Origin: Pelagicoccus mobilis
GTDB taxonomy: Bacteria; Verrucomicrobiota; Verrucomicrobiia; Opitutales; Opitutaceae
Assembly: GCF_016595505.1 (NCBI RefSeq)
Contig: NZ_JAENIL010000018.1
Coordinates: 62,001 to 126,000 of the forward strand
DNA length: 64,000 bases
Direction: 5' to 3'
Shown here one piece after another: positions 25,546 through 33,012 of the stretch (position 1 is its first letter; each line of letters begins with the position of its first letter). A program made the position numbers and the translations under genes. The notes below the pieces were generated by a model, which did not search any database, had not been told where the DNA came from, and saw only the letters and a program-made list of their open reading frames with translations.

Positions 25546-27801
25546 CTATTTCGCTTTCTGCAAGTAGGCGACCAGATCGGCGAGCTCCTCGGGGCTCAAA
25601 ATCCCATCGAAGCTAGGCATCAGCGAAGCACTTGAATATTTAGCTTCAATAATGTCCTCGGTGCGAATGGTTACTTCCGCTCCCGGCCATGCGGCCAGCG
25701 TCATGGAATTCTCCGTCTCATCAATAATGAGACCTGAAAACGCCCCTTCTTTCGTACGAACGTCCACTTTCTCGTAGTAACGAACGATAGAAGTTCCCGG
25801 GAAGACGATGGCTTCCAATATATCCCACTTGCCCCGTATGGCGCCGATATGCGTCAAGTCCGGACCATAGTCCACTCCCTGATCGCCCAACCGATGGCAA
25901 ACGATGCAAAGCTTGGACGCATCCGCGAAGATCTTCTCCCCTCGCTCAGGATCCCCTCTGTGCTTTGCGAAGTGACTTCTGAGCTCGCCCATGCGCTTGA
26001 ACTGATGTGTCACCTGCGCCGGATCGATCTCGGGCGGATCAGCCGGCGTAATGTCGGGACGCACATTCGGATTTGGCCCGCTACGAGCCACTTCCTCCAT
26101 GCTTTGGAGCTGCTTTCCTAGCGGATGGCTTTCTGAAACGCTCTCGCCCGCCCCCACTTCGAAGAGCGCGTAAGTAATCGAATGTTTCAAGAACGGGTCG
26201 AGCTCGCCCTTCCCCGCCTCCAGCAACGCGTCCGTCGACGAAGGGTCGCCAATTCTGCCCAAGGCCATCGCGGCAATTCGGCGAATGTGCGTATCCTCAG
26301 AACGCAGGGCTTCGCTTAGAGCCGCCACCGCCTCAGGATCGCGCCAGAGCCCCGCGCTACGGATAGCCACCGAACGCTCCTCCGGGCTTCCATTATTGAT
26401 TCGCTCCCTTACCGCTTCGCGAGCGGCAGCGCCCTCGATCCGGTGCAAGCTCCAGAGCGCAGGCACGCGAGCCTGCGCAGCTTTGAGAGCATCGATCTGC
26501 TCCACACTCGCCAATGCCTCAATGGCTCGGCTCACGACTACAGGGCGCTCGTCGGAAAGGTAAGCGATCGACGGGTTTTCCCAATCCAGCTCGAATCCAC
26601 GCGGATCCTCATGCCTCTTGGCCCCGGTTTTTCGAATACGGTAAATTGCGCCCAGACTCTCTTCATTGGCATCAGACGAAGTCGGGCAACACATCGTATA
26701 CCAGTTGCCCGTATCCGCTACGAGAATACTGCCATCGGCATCTTCGATCACATCGGTTGGATGGTAATCAGATTGATCGCTTTGCAGCAGGACATCGATC
26801 TCCGAGGAGAAACTAGATCCTGAGCGACTCAACTTATGCCTCGATACGCTTCCAAGGTTGAAGTCCGCGCACAGCAGGTCTCCCCTAAGGCCCGATGTGC
26901 CATTCCGAGGCATCATGACTCCCGAAGAGGCCGAAGGCCCCAAGTGACTCATGATGGGCAAAAAGTCTCCCGTTCGAGGATGCCCGGAAAGGACCGCAGG
27001 ATTCTTCCTCCCGTACACCCCTCCGTAGACCGCATGCAAGATACCGTCACGCTGACCGGGATGAGTCGCAGGGTGCACAAAAAACGTTCCGCTAAGAAAG
27101 CGTTCTCCCGTCTCGCCGAAGGCCAAGCCAACCGGATTGTTCATGCCGCCTGTCATGACGACCTCAAGCTCAGTGCCATCCGGCCGCGCTCGAAAAGCAT
27201 GGGCAGCCTTCGAACGGTGAAGCTTGCCGTCCCCTAAGACGAAATTCTGCTCCAGATAAAATCCCTTGGTCCAGTAAAAGTAGCCGTCCGGACCGAGATA
27301 AGGGCCGTGCATGTCATTGCCGCAGCCTTCGATCGTTCCACCATTAAACCAGGACGTCCGCTCGTCCGAAACATGATCTCCATCCGTATCGCTAAACTTC
27401 CAAATATGCGGCGGTGCTCCAACATAGACATCTCCCTCGTAAACGAGAATCCCCTCGGGAAACGGTACTTTATCCGCGAATACAGTCGACTCATCGAACA
27501 AGCCGTCGCCGTCGGTGTCGACCAGGCGCAGAATACGGTGGCTCGGATTCGACAACTGAAGCGGCGCCTTTTGACTGTCCCCTGAACTGTCCGTGACGTA
27601 CAGCGACCCGTCCTCGTCGAAGTACATGTGCATCGGCCGCTCGACAAGCGGAGGCGGCGCTACAAGCTCCAACTCATAACCATCCGGCAAGGTAAACGTA
27701 TGCGGCGGATAATCGGTGTTCGTCACCGCCGCGCTTAACGAGACACATACGGATGCGCTCAGAAGCAAGCTGGCAAAACAAAGGGGGGGGATAGATTTCA
27801 T
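25546..27801 (-). CDS. PVC-type heme-binding CxxCH protein with NHL-like propeller and HEAT repeats
   Basis: A 751-residue secreted protein with signal peptide (MKSIPPLCFASLLLSASVCV). Residues about 30-390 form a membrane-bound-dehydrogenase-type beta-propeller (FTLPDGYELELVAPPPLVER, DTDGDGLFDESTVFAD, DVYVGAPPHIWKFSDTDGD, DVIEDADGSILVADTGNWY). Residues about 410-540 have HEAT-like helical repeats (GLWRDPEAVAALSEALRSED, IRRIAAMALGRIGDPSSTDA). The C-terminal cytochrome c domain has CIVCH at about 632-636 and a likely axial Met in SLMPSF near 728. Such proteins are typical of Planctomycetes and Verrucomicrobia and probably oxidise sugars and pass electrons to a respiratory chain. It is the first gene of the minus-strand block, about 240 bases upstream of the next start. 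Confidence 0.92.
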   Translation of the reverse strand: MKSIPPLCFASLLLSASVCVSLSAAVTNTDYPPHTFTLPDGYELELVAPPPLVERPMHMYFDEDGSLYVTDSSGDSQKAPLQLSNPSHRILRLVDTDGDGLFDESTVFADKVPFPEGILVYEGDVYVGAPPHIWKFSDTDGDHVSDERTSWFNGGTIEGCGNDMHGPYLGPDGYFYWTKGFYLEQNFVLGDGKLHRSKAAHAFRARPDGTELEVVMTGGMNNPVGLAFGETGERFLSGTFFVHPATHPGQRDGILHAVYGGVYGRKNPAVLSGHPRTGDFLPIMSHLGPSASSGVMMPRNGTSGLRGDLLCADFNLGSVSRHKLSRSGSSFSSEIDVLLQSDQSDYHPTDVIEDADGSILVADTGNWYTMCCPTSSDANEESLGAIYRIRKTGAKRHEDPRGFELDWENPSIAYLSDERPVVVSRAIEALASVEQIDALKAAQARVPALWSLHRIEGAAAREAVRERINNGSPEERSVAIRSAGLWRDPEAVAALSEALRSEDTHIRRIAAMALGRIGDPSSTDALLEAGKGELDPFLKHSITYALFEVGAGESVSESHPLGKQLQSMEEVARSGPNPNVRPDITPADPPEIDPAQVTHQFKRMGELRSHFAKHRGDPERGEKIFADASKLCIVCHRLGDQGVDYGPDLTHIGAIRGKWDILEAIVFPGTSIVRYYEKVDVRTKEGAFSGLIIDETENSMTLAAWPGAEVTIRTEDIIEAKYSSASLMPSFDGILSPEELADLVAYLQKAK

Positions 27802-28108
27802 TATGTTGATAATAAGCTATTAGTAAGGTCTCATAGAATTATCTGGCGGGCGGTAACGAGGCTTGGCCGGCGGAAGCCGGTTTCACCCCAATTTTGATCA
27901 GTGAAGATCCGATATGCTCCCACCTCTTACTCTAGCTGAAACACGGGTGATGAGCTTGCTCTGATGACGCAAGAATGCGTGCTCTCGTCTCAAAACGCCC
28001 ATCAATCGTACGCATTCCGTGCGTCGATCTTGAGTTTTTGCCATCCGGCCATACTGCAGAAACAGAAACATACAGGTAGTCATTTAGCTTATTTAGAGGG
28101 GTGATCAC
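27802..28108. other. Intergenic DNA, no gene supported
   Basis: A short open frame on the reverse strand (27898-28083) has a composition like random sequence and no recognisable motif. This gap is the likely promoter region of the minus-strand block, but I see no convincing -35/-10 pair. Confidence 0.35.
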
Positions 28109-28363
28109 TTGCTAAGAACAAGAATAGTCAACAAGCTCCAAACAAGTCAGCAAGGCGGACCATTGACTGTCAATTTGTCAAAAGCTGTCCCAAGAGTCGG
28201 GAGGTACCTGATCACTCTCCCACAAAGCGCCCGCCCGAAAGAAAGTTCATCAGCAAATGAAGGGACGAATTCCTTCGCAAAGCTCGTAGACGCGTACCAC
28301 TCTATGGTGACAGACCAAGATGTAACGGTCGAAACACAGTACGGTCTCCGTATTGGCGGTTAA
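28109..28363 (+). pseudogene. Short open frame, possibly the C-terminus of a ring-hydroxylating oxygenase alpha subunit
   Basis: An 84-codon frame beginning with TTG and lacking an RBS. Its last 25 residues (LVDAYHSMVTDQDVTVETQY, then GLRIGG) resemble the end of Rieske oxygenase alpha subunits, where a phrase like EDxxxxExxQRGLRS is usual. The first 50 residues have no recognisable domain. It stands next to clear pseudogenes and is too short for any member of that family, so I read it as a remnant. The family call is weak. Confidence 0.25.
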
Positions 28364-28414
28364 GGACTCCGATCCTTAACCGCTTTCCGTTAATCCTCTC
28401 CCTTCAACTAAAAC

Positions 28415-28647
28415 ATGGATACATAAATTTTCATTCCCACGAACCTTTGGGAAGGTGGCTGTCAATGCGTTATCACCAACTGGCTCGCGCCAGACCAAGG
28501 GCTTGTCCAGGCAGGTGCCCCCTCGTCGAGGTCATGGTCGAGAAAGCCCAATTCGAGATACCCGCTCCAGCCAGCGGGAAGCTCCCTATCGAAGCCGAAG
28601 TAGACGATATCGTAGACAAAGGCGACATGATCGGCTTGATCTCCTGA
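28415..28647 (+). pseudogene. Lipoyl/biotinyl domain protein, inactivated twice
   Basis: From ATG 28415 the frame reads MDT, then an in-frame TAA (28424-28426), then IFIPTNLWEGG and VITNWLAPDQGLVQAGAP. A run of five C at 28518-28522 shifts the frame. The other frame continues LVEVMVEKAQFEIPAPASGK and ends near GDMIGLIS with TGA at 28645-28647. Joined, this is a whole lipoyl-type domain of about 77 residues with the modifiable lysine in VEKA and the usual EIPAPASG turn. The nonsense codon plus the frameshift show the gene is dead, although each lesion is one base. Partners would have been an acyltransferase or carrier system and a lipoate ligase; a lipoate-ligase-like remnant lies 450 bases downstream. 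Confidence 0.75.
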
Positions 28648-28671
28648 GCATGTCGCGTTGACTCGAAATAA

Positions 28672-29088
28672 GTGGATTTAACTCAAATACCATTTCATTC
28701 CCTCCTCGGGCTCGAGAGATCGAGCAAGACGGGATTCGTCTTTTCGTTTCCCGATGACGAAAAATATACAAACCATATTGGGATTGTTCATGCGAGCGCC
28801 TTGACTTCGCTCGCCGAAATCACAAGCGGAGAATGCATCGTTTTATTGTCGAAAAGCCTACCATTCGAGATCGTTCCAGTGGTATGCCGACTTGAAACCC
28901 GTTTCAAACATCCAGCCGAAGGGGCCATACATTCTAGGTACCTGCTAAAGGACGAAGAGTTTGAAACCTGCGCTAGAAGACTTGAGGCGAGAGGGAAAGC
29001 AACCTTAGCAGTGGAAGTCGAGGTCTGCACCAGCAACGGACAACAAGTGCTAACGGGAACGGTCAATTATTTCATTTCCAAGAAATAG
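28672..29088 (+). CDS. Hotdog-fold thioesterase-like protein (DUF4442/YiiD-C type)
   Basis: A 138-residue protein without signal peptide. The start is a GTG at 28672 with no clear RBS; the frame is otherwise clean. NHIGIVHASALTSLAEITSG matches the helix and active-site region of hotdog thioesterases, and FEIVPVVCRLETRFKHPAEG and LEARGKATLAVEVEVCTSNG match the strands of the DUF4442/YiiD-C group. It would hydrolyse an acyl-CoA or acyl carrier thioester in the cytoplasm. It is the only undamaged frame among several decayed ones at 28109-30186, so it may be on the way to loss or serve another pathway. Confidence 0.65.
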   Translation: MDLTQIPFHSLLGLERSSKTGFVFSFPDDEKYTNHIGIVHASALTSLAEITSGECIVLLSKSLPFEIVPVVCRLETRFKHPAEGAIHSRYLLKDEEFETCARRLEARGKATLAVEVEVCTSNGQQVLTGTVNYFISKK

Positions 29089-29098
29089 GTCGGCGAAT

Positions 29099-29522
29099 GA
29101 GAACAAGCCCCCTCTGTGGCATCCAGATCCTGCATACGCCCAAATCCGAGAGGAATCTCTCCTCGATGAAGTGTGAACGGTCAGCGGAAACGAGGCTGCC
29201 TCGTTTGGTCGACATCCCCCTGCATGATCGCGCCCCGCTCGTACTTGCGGCAACGCAACTTCGCCAACGCGCGTTTCAAGATGCAACAGATGGGCTGGCC
29301 CCTCTACCTACGCCGAACCGGAGGCGACGTGACACCTCAATCGAAGTCGGGGTTAACGCGGTGAATCAATTTTATGAATACTGCGGACTTCCCGACCGCG
29401 TACGTCCCGAATCGCATATAGACTATTCGGAACTGCTCTCTCACAACCGCTCAGACATCAAGCTCCACGAACAAGAGAGAGAACTTAGAGAAAGGCTCGA
29501 AGCCGCTTTGGCACTAAGATAG
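29099..29522 (+). pseudogene. Lipoate-protein ligase-like remnant, multiple frameshifts
   Basis: Three frames join into one degraded protein: KPPLWHPDPAYAQIREESLL then DEV and TGA at 29174-29176; next MIAPRSYLRQRNFANARFKM then QQMGWPLYLRRTGGDVTPQ; then AVNQFYEYCGLPDRVRPESH then IDYSEL in a third frame to TAG at 29522. The GWPLYLRRTGGDVTPQ phrase matches the RRxTGGGxxPQ core of the biotin/lipoate ligase family, and the tail matches its usual C-terminus. No single frame could give a working enzyme, and a middle part seems deleted. Pairing with the nearby lipoyl-domain pseudogene supports the call. I am moderately sure of the family and confident of the decay. Confidence 0.55.
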
Positions 29523-29525
29523 GTT

Positions 29526-29794
29526 TAGGCCGTGTCTTCAAATTAGCTCAAAGCTGGCAGGAGCCCATTTTTTCGAGAACAAGGCGGGCGAATGGCGGCT
29601 GGAGCGAGCTCCTGTCCCTTTCGCCTAACGCAGTTCCCGTAAAAATGGGACCTGTCGCGAAGCGATTCGGCCCAAAGCGAAGGTCGCGGCGTCCGCCAAA
29701 GCCAACCGACACTTGTGTCGCAAGGCTTTGGCAGCCTTGCGCTGCTTCGATTTGGGCTCGAACCAGCAAAGAGCTAATTTGAAGACACGGCCTA
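29526..29794. mobile_element. MITE-like element with perfect 24-base terminal inverted repeats
   Basis: TAGGCCGTGTCTTCAAATTAGCTC at 29526-29549 (24 bases) is perfectly inverted at 29771-29794. The outermost TA on each side looks like a TA target duplication, as made by IS630/Tc1-mariner or some IS5-group transposases. The 269-base element has no transposase frame; the open frames that cross it are not like any known protein. The start lies 3 bases past the stop of the lipoate-ligase remnant. Confidence 0.8.
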
Positions 29795-29844
29795 GCCAGC
29801 AATTCATATGAAGATAAGATCGCTGAACTGCAACACGACCAAAG

Positions 29845-30186
29845 GTCCCGCCTACAGCACTCACGCATTCGTTCAAATCCACATCGTAGGGCTCGACCGC
29901 CGAGCGAGCCGCTCTGCTGGATCCACGCAAAGCTCTCGCAACCTACCTGCGCACACAATTTGAGCTTCCCCGCACATCAATGAGCCTCGAAGCAAACACG
30001 CAACTCCTCCATCTTTAGTCCCCGAAACCCCAAAAAATACTCATTCAACCATGAAACACGCTCCTATTCGGCCAATACGAAATCTGGCTCGAACGGACTT
30101 CCGAAGGCTGGAAGATCAACAAGCTGGCCCAAGCCAATCGCACGCTAATATACACAGCGGAAGCAAATCGATCCGCCGAAAAGTGA
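29845..30186 (+). pseudogene. SnoaL/NTF2-like domain remnant
   Basis: One frame gives GPAYSTHAFVQIHIVGLDRR with the feel of the central strands of a SnoaL-like domain. After breaks another frame gives FGQYEIWLERTSEGWKINKL, then AQANRTLIYTAEANRSAEK and TGA at 30184-30186. Y-E-x-W-x-x-R-T-x-x-G-W-K-I is the characteristic last strand pair of SnoaL/NTF2-like proteins. There is no start codon and no continuous frame. If the fragment at 28109 is from a ring-hydroxylating oxygenase, this could be a relic of the same catabolic cluster. Confidence 0.4.
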
Positions 30187-30385
30187 CCTGACACTTAGTC
30201 CCCAATTCCGTATTGAAACGTATCCAAACGCCGCTACATACTAGATCACCCTGAATACTTCATCCACATCCAACCTACTCCGCATTCCAGGCGACCTTAG
30301 CGATGAGCCCAATAGTCGCTTCCTGCGGGCCGGCGACCTCTACTTCGGCGAGTACCATCAACGCGTCGAGCAAAAGCCACGCAAC

Positions 30386-31141
30386 GTGTTCGTAACTGAG
30401 CACACTCTCATTTTCGTTTCCAAAGGGGCGAAAGTCTTTCGCTTTCCCAAAAGCGAAGTGGTTGTGGAAGCGGGCAAAGCAATATTTCTCAAGCGTGGAT
30501 GCTACCTTCTGTGCGAGAGCGTAGCCCAAGACTATCAATACGAGAGTATTTCCATATTCTTCAATGAGTCTACCTTGCAGAACTTTTGGCTGGGTCTCGA
30601 GATGTCGGATACGGATTCCACCCCCATCTCTTCCGAAAACAAGGAGATGGTCATTCTTGATATGTCCCCTGCTTTGGACGCCTTTCGGGACACCATTTTA
30701 AACTGTTTCTCCTACAAGGGCAGCTTTCTGGAACAGCTCCTTACCATGAAGCTGCAAGAACTGCTGCTCCTTTTGCTCGACACTCCGATTGCTCCCGAGC
30801 TGAAAGCCTTTTTCGGCGAAATTTTCGACGAAAATCGCACCGACCCGGAATATGTGGTTTCCGAGAATATGCTGACGCCTCTCAGCCTCGAGGACTACGC
30901 TCGGCTCTCCAACCGCAGCCTCTCTTCTTTCAAACGTGCCTTTAAACAAAAGACCGGTCAAACGCCCGGAACGTGGATCCTAGAAAATCGCCTCAAACAC
31001 GCTCGCATGCTAGTGCAGGCCACTACCAAAACCGTCGGCGAAATCGGCGCCGAAAGCGGGTTTGGCAACATATCTAGCTTCATCAGATCCTATCGCACGC
31101 GCTTCGGAACAACGCCCGCCGCGGACCGCAATTCCGCCTAG
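30386..31141 (+). CDS. AraC-family transcriptional regulator, start unusual
   Basis: A 251-residue frame from a GTG at 30386. Residues about 165-245 form the AraC double helix-turn-helix (LSLEDYARLSNRSLSSFKRA, TVGEIGAESGFGNISSFIRS). The N-terminal half is a ligand-binding part (EHTLIFVSKGAKVFRFP). Coding-like sequence in the same frame continues upstream for 47 codons (AGDLYFGEYHQRVEQKPRNV directly before the GTG) to a TAG at 30242-30244 with no ATG, GTG or TTG. The native start was therefore lost, or a CTG (30251) is used. The stop codon TAG (31139-31141) is the left end of a MITE-like element, so the C-terminus may be slightly changed. It probably regulated the decayed neighbours. Confidence 0.8.
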   Translation: MFVTEHTLIFVSKGAKVFRFPKSEVVVEAGKAIFLKRGCYLLCESVAQDYQYESISIFFNESTLQNFWLGLEMSDTDSTPISSENKEMVILDMSPALDAFRDTILNCFSYKGSFLEQLLTMKLQELLLLLLDTPIAPELKAFFGEIFDENRTDPEYVVSENMLTPLSLEDYARLSNRSLSSFKRAFKQKTGQTPGTWILENRLKHARMLVQATTKTVGEIGAESGFGNISSFIRSYRTRFGTTPAADRNSA

Positions 31142-31293
31142 AGTGGTGTCAGCGAAATATCTCACACAATTCCCGTAGTTAGAATTTAAGTGGGAAGCGG
31201 CCTTGTGCCGCGATCTCAAGCGGAGTAATCGCGACACAAGGTCGCTTCCCACAAGACATAACTAATGCAACGAACATAGCTGACACTACACTA
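31139..31293. mobile_element. MITE-like element with nested inverted repeats
   Basis: Outer repeat: TAGAGTGGTGTCAGC (31139-31153) against GCTGACACTACACTA (31279-31293), complementary at 13 of 15 positions, with TA at both outer ends. Inner repeat: GTGGGAAGCGGCCTTGTGCC and five more bases (31190-31214) pair with 31228-31252 at 22 of 25 positions. There is no coding capacity. It overlaps the stop codon of the AraC gene. Confidence 0.75.
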
Positions 31294-31387
31294 GTTCCGC
31301 TTTCTGGCACGATTTGCGCATTCTTTGAACGTCAAAGCACGATCTTTGGCGTAGATGTATCCGTAATTCGCAGACAGTTTAGTCTCT

Positions 31388-31957
31388 ATGAACTCAAAAC
31401 GACTAAACGCCAAATCAATCGTAAAACGGCTCTGCCTCAGCTGCCTCCTCCTCATGACTGTTTCCACCTTTACTTCCCAGCACGCCTTCGCGGGTAAGGC
31501 CAAAAGCGTCAAAAAGGACAGTCACGTCCAGACTTCTCACGAATTCCAACTCCCTGCCTCAGCAGTCTGGAAACTTATTTCCGGCTTCAATACCCTTCCC
31601 AAATACCATGCTGCCGTTCCTGAAAGCCATTTGAGCGAGGACGGCTCCATCCGCTACCTCACCATTTCCGAAGACGCTGGCGGAGGCGTCGTAGTCGAGC
31701 GCTTGATGGAGTTCGATCACGAAGACATGAACTTCAGCTACAAGATAATCGGACTCATCGAAAGCCCATTGCCTGTTGAAAACTATCAAGCGTGGGTGAA
31801 TCTCGAATCGACGGGAGCGAATTCCTGCAAGCTCTACTGGCAAAGCACCTTCGATATCCCAGAAGGCGGCACCAAGAAAGAGTCGGAAGATATCATCGAA
31901 GCGATCTATAAAGGCTGTTACGACGGCATCATCCGCGTGCTCGTTCAGGATTCCTAA
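31388..31957 (+). CDS. Secreted SRPBCC (polyketide cyclase/START-like) protein
   Basis: A 189-residue protein with signal peptide (basic start MNSKRLNAKSIVKR, hydrophobic core LCLSCLLLMTVSTF, end HAFAG). The rest is an SRPBCC fold: SHEFQLPASAVWKLISGFNT, AAVPESHLSEDGSIRYLTIS, VVERLMEFDHEDMNFSYKII, ENYQAWVNLESTGANSCKLY and WQSTFDIPEGG. Proteins of this group bind small hydrophobic ligands in a deep pocket; this one would act in the periplasm. The ligand is unknown. It lies 60 bases before a lipoprotein isomerase on the same strand and may be co-transcribed with the DUF1080 and sulfatase genes further on. Confidence 0.8.
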   Translation: MNSKRLNAKSIVKRLCLSCLLLMTVSTFTSQHAFAGKAKSVKKDSHVQTSHEFQLPASAVWKLISGFNTLPKYHAAVPESHLSEDGSIRYLTISEDAGGGVVVERLMEFDHEDMNFSYKIIGLIESPLPVENYQAWVNLESTGANSCKLYWQSTFDIPEGGTKKESEDIIEAIYKGCYDGIIRVLVQDS

Positions 31958-32017
31958 TCGATTCCGAGCGCCAACGTTAGATAAAAGTTTGAGATTACAC
32001 CCAACCTCTCGTCGTTC

Positions 32018-32914
32018 ATGAAAATTGTTCTGCCGTTGGCGCTTTTACTTTCCGTTTTCACAGTATCCTGTATCCAAGAAGAAGTGACCGGTCCGGTCGA
32101 TTTCCCTCTCGGAACCTTCAACTTCGATTTCGCCCGACTCGGGTCCGACGAAGCCAGTCAGATAAAGGAACTAGAATCCATCGGCTACGGCGGATTGGTC
32201 ATGAATCTGACGAATCCCAAAGAACTCAAAACCCTCCAAAAGTATCAAGCGGCAGTCGGCGACGGAGCCTTTAATATATACGCCGCCTATGTCGTCGTCG
32301 ATTTCGCGAAAGACCTCGCCGTCCAAGACGCGTACCTCGACAAGGTCATCCAAAGCCTCAAGCAATCGGAATCGAAGCTTTGGGTCATCCTACGCGTCCG
32401 TGACGGAAAAACCGTCGAACACGAACAGATCGTCAACTTCCTTCGTTCCACCGCAAAACGCGCCAAAGCGGGAGGAACAGAACTGGTCATCTATCCCCAC
32501 TATTCCGGCAATAATCCAAACAACATTTGCCTCATCGAATCCGCCGAAGACGCGATTCCTTTTGTCGAGGAAATCGGGAGCGACAATCTCTTCATCTCCC
32601 TCCACCTCTGTCACGAAATCAAAGCAGGCAATGGAGACCGCCTCGATGAAGTGGCCGCCAAGATAAAACCTTGGCTCCGACTTCCCTCCATCAACGGTTC
32701 CGACATCGATGCGGTAAATGAAGTACAAGGATGGGATCGCGGCATCCAACCATTGACCCAAGGCAACTACGATGCGTCCAAGCTGCTCAGCGCTCTCAAC
32801 TCCGTCGGCTACGAGGGTCCAGTCATCTTGCATACCTGGGGCCTTCAAGACGAAGCCGCCGACCACCACCACACTTCCTACGACCGCTTCCAAGAAATGC
32901 TGAAGGAGCAATAG
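32018..32914 (+). CDS. Lipoprotein sugar isomerase/epimerase-like TIM barrel
   Basis: A 298-residue protein with a lipoprotein signal: MKIVLPLALLLSVFTVSC, Cys at residue 18. The following sequence fits a xylose-isomerase-like barrel: ELESIGYGGLVMNL, ESKLWVILRVRDGKTV, GGTELVIYPHYSGNNPNN, DNLFISLHLCHEIKAGNGDR and YEGPVILHTWGLQDEAADHH. Candidate metal ligands are the His of YPHYSG, the HLCHE cluster and the His-rich C-terminal AADHHH. Such exported barrels occur in PVC clusters beside DUF1080 proteins, where they may handle keto-sugars; the reaction is not established. Next gene: DUF1080, 98 bases downstream. Confidence 0.82.
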   Translation: MKIVLPLALLLSVFTVSCIQEEVTGPVDFPLGTFNFDFARLGSDEASQIKELESIGYGGLVMNLTNPKELKTLQKYQAAVGDGAFNIYAAYVVVDFAKDLAVQDAYLDKVIQSLKQSESKLWVILRVRDGKTVEHEQIVNFLRSTAKRAKAGGTELVIYPHYSGNNPNNICLIESAEDAIPFVEEIGSDNLFISLHLCHEIKAGNGDRLDEVAAKIKPWLRLPSINGSDIDAVNEVQGWDRGIQPLTQGNYDASKLLSALNSVGYEGPVILHTWGLQDEAADHHHTSYDRFQEMLKEQ

Positions 32915-33012
32915 AAGCGCATTGCGAGAACCTACTCTCTTGAGACGACAACATTGGTTTCCGCAGTCAGCTGCACTAGCGAAATACGCGGAAATAATGA
33001 ACAATCAGTCTC

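Noticed and set aside
27898-28083. A 61-codon reverse frame
   Set aside because: No motif or RBS and a composition like non-coding DNA.
29548-29958. A 136-codon reverse frame crossing the MITE-like element
   Set aside because: It spans the element's end into flanking DNA and shows no motif; such frames arise by chance in GC-rich palindromes.
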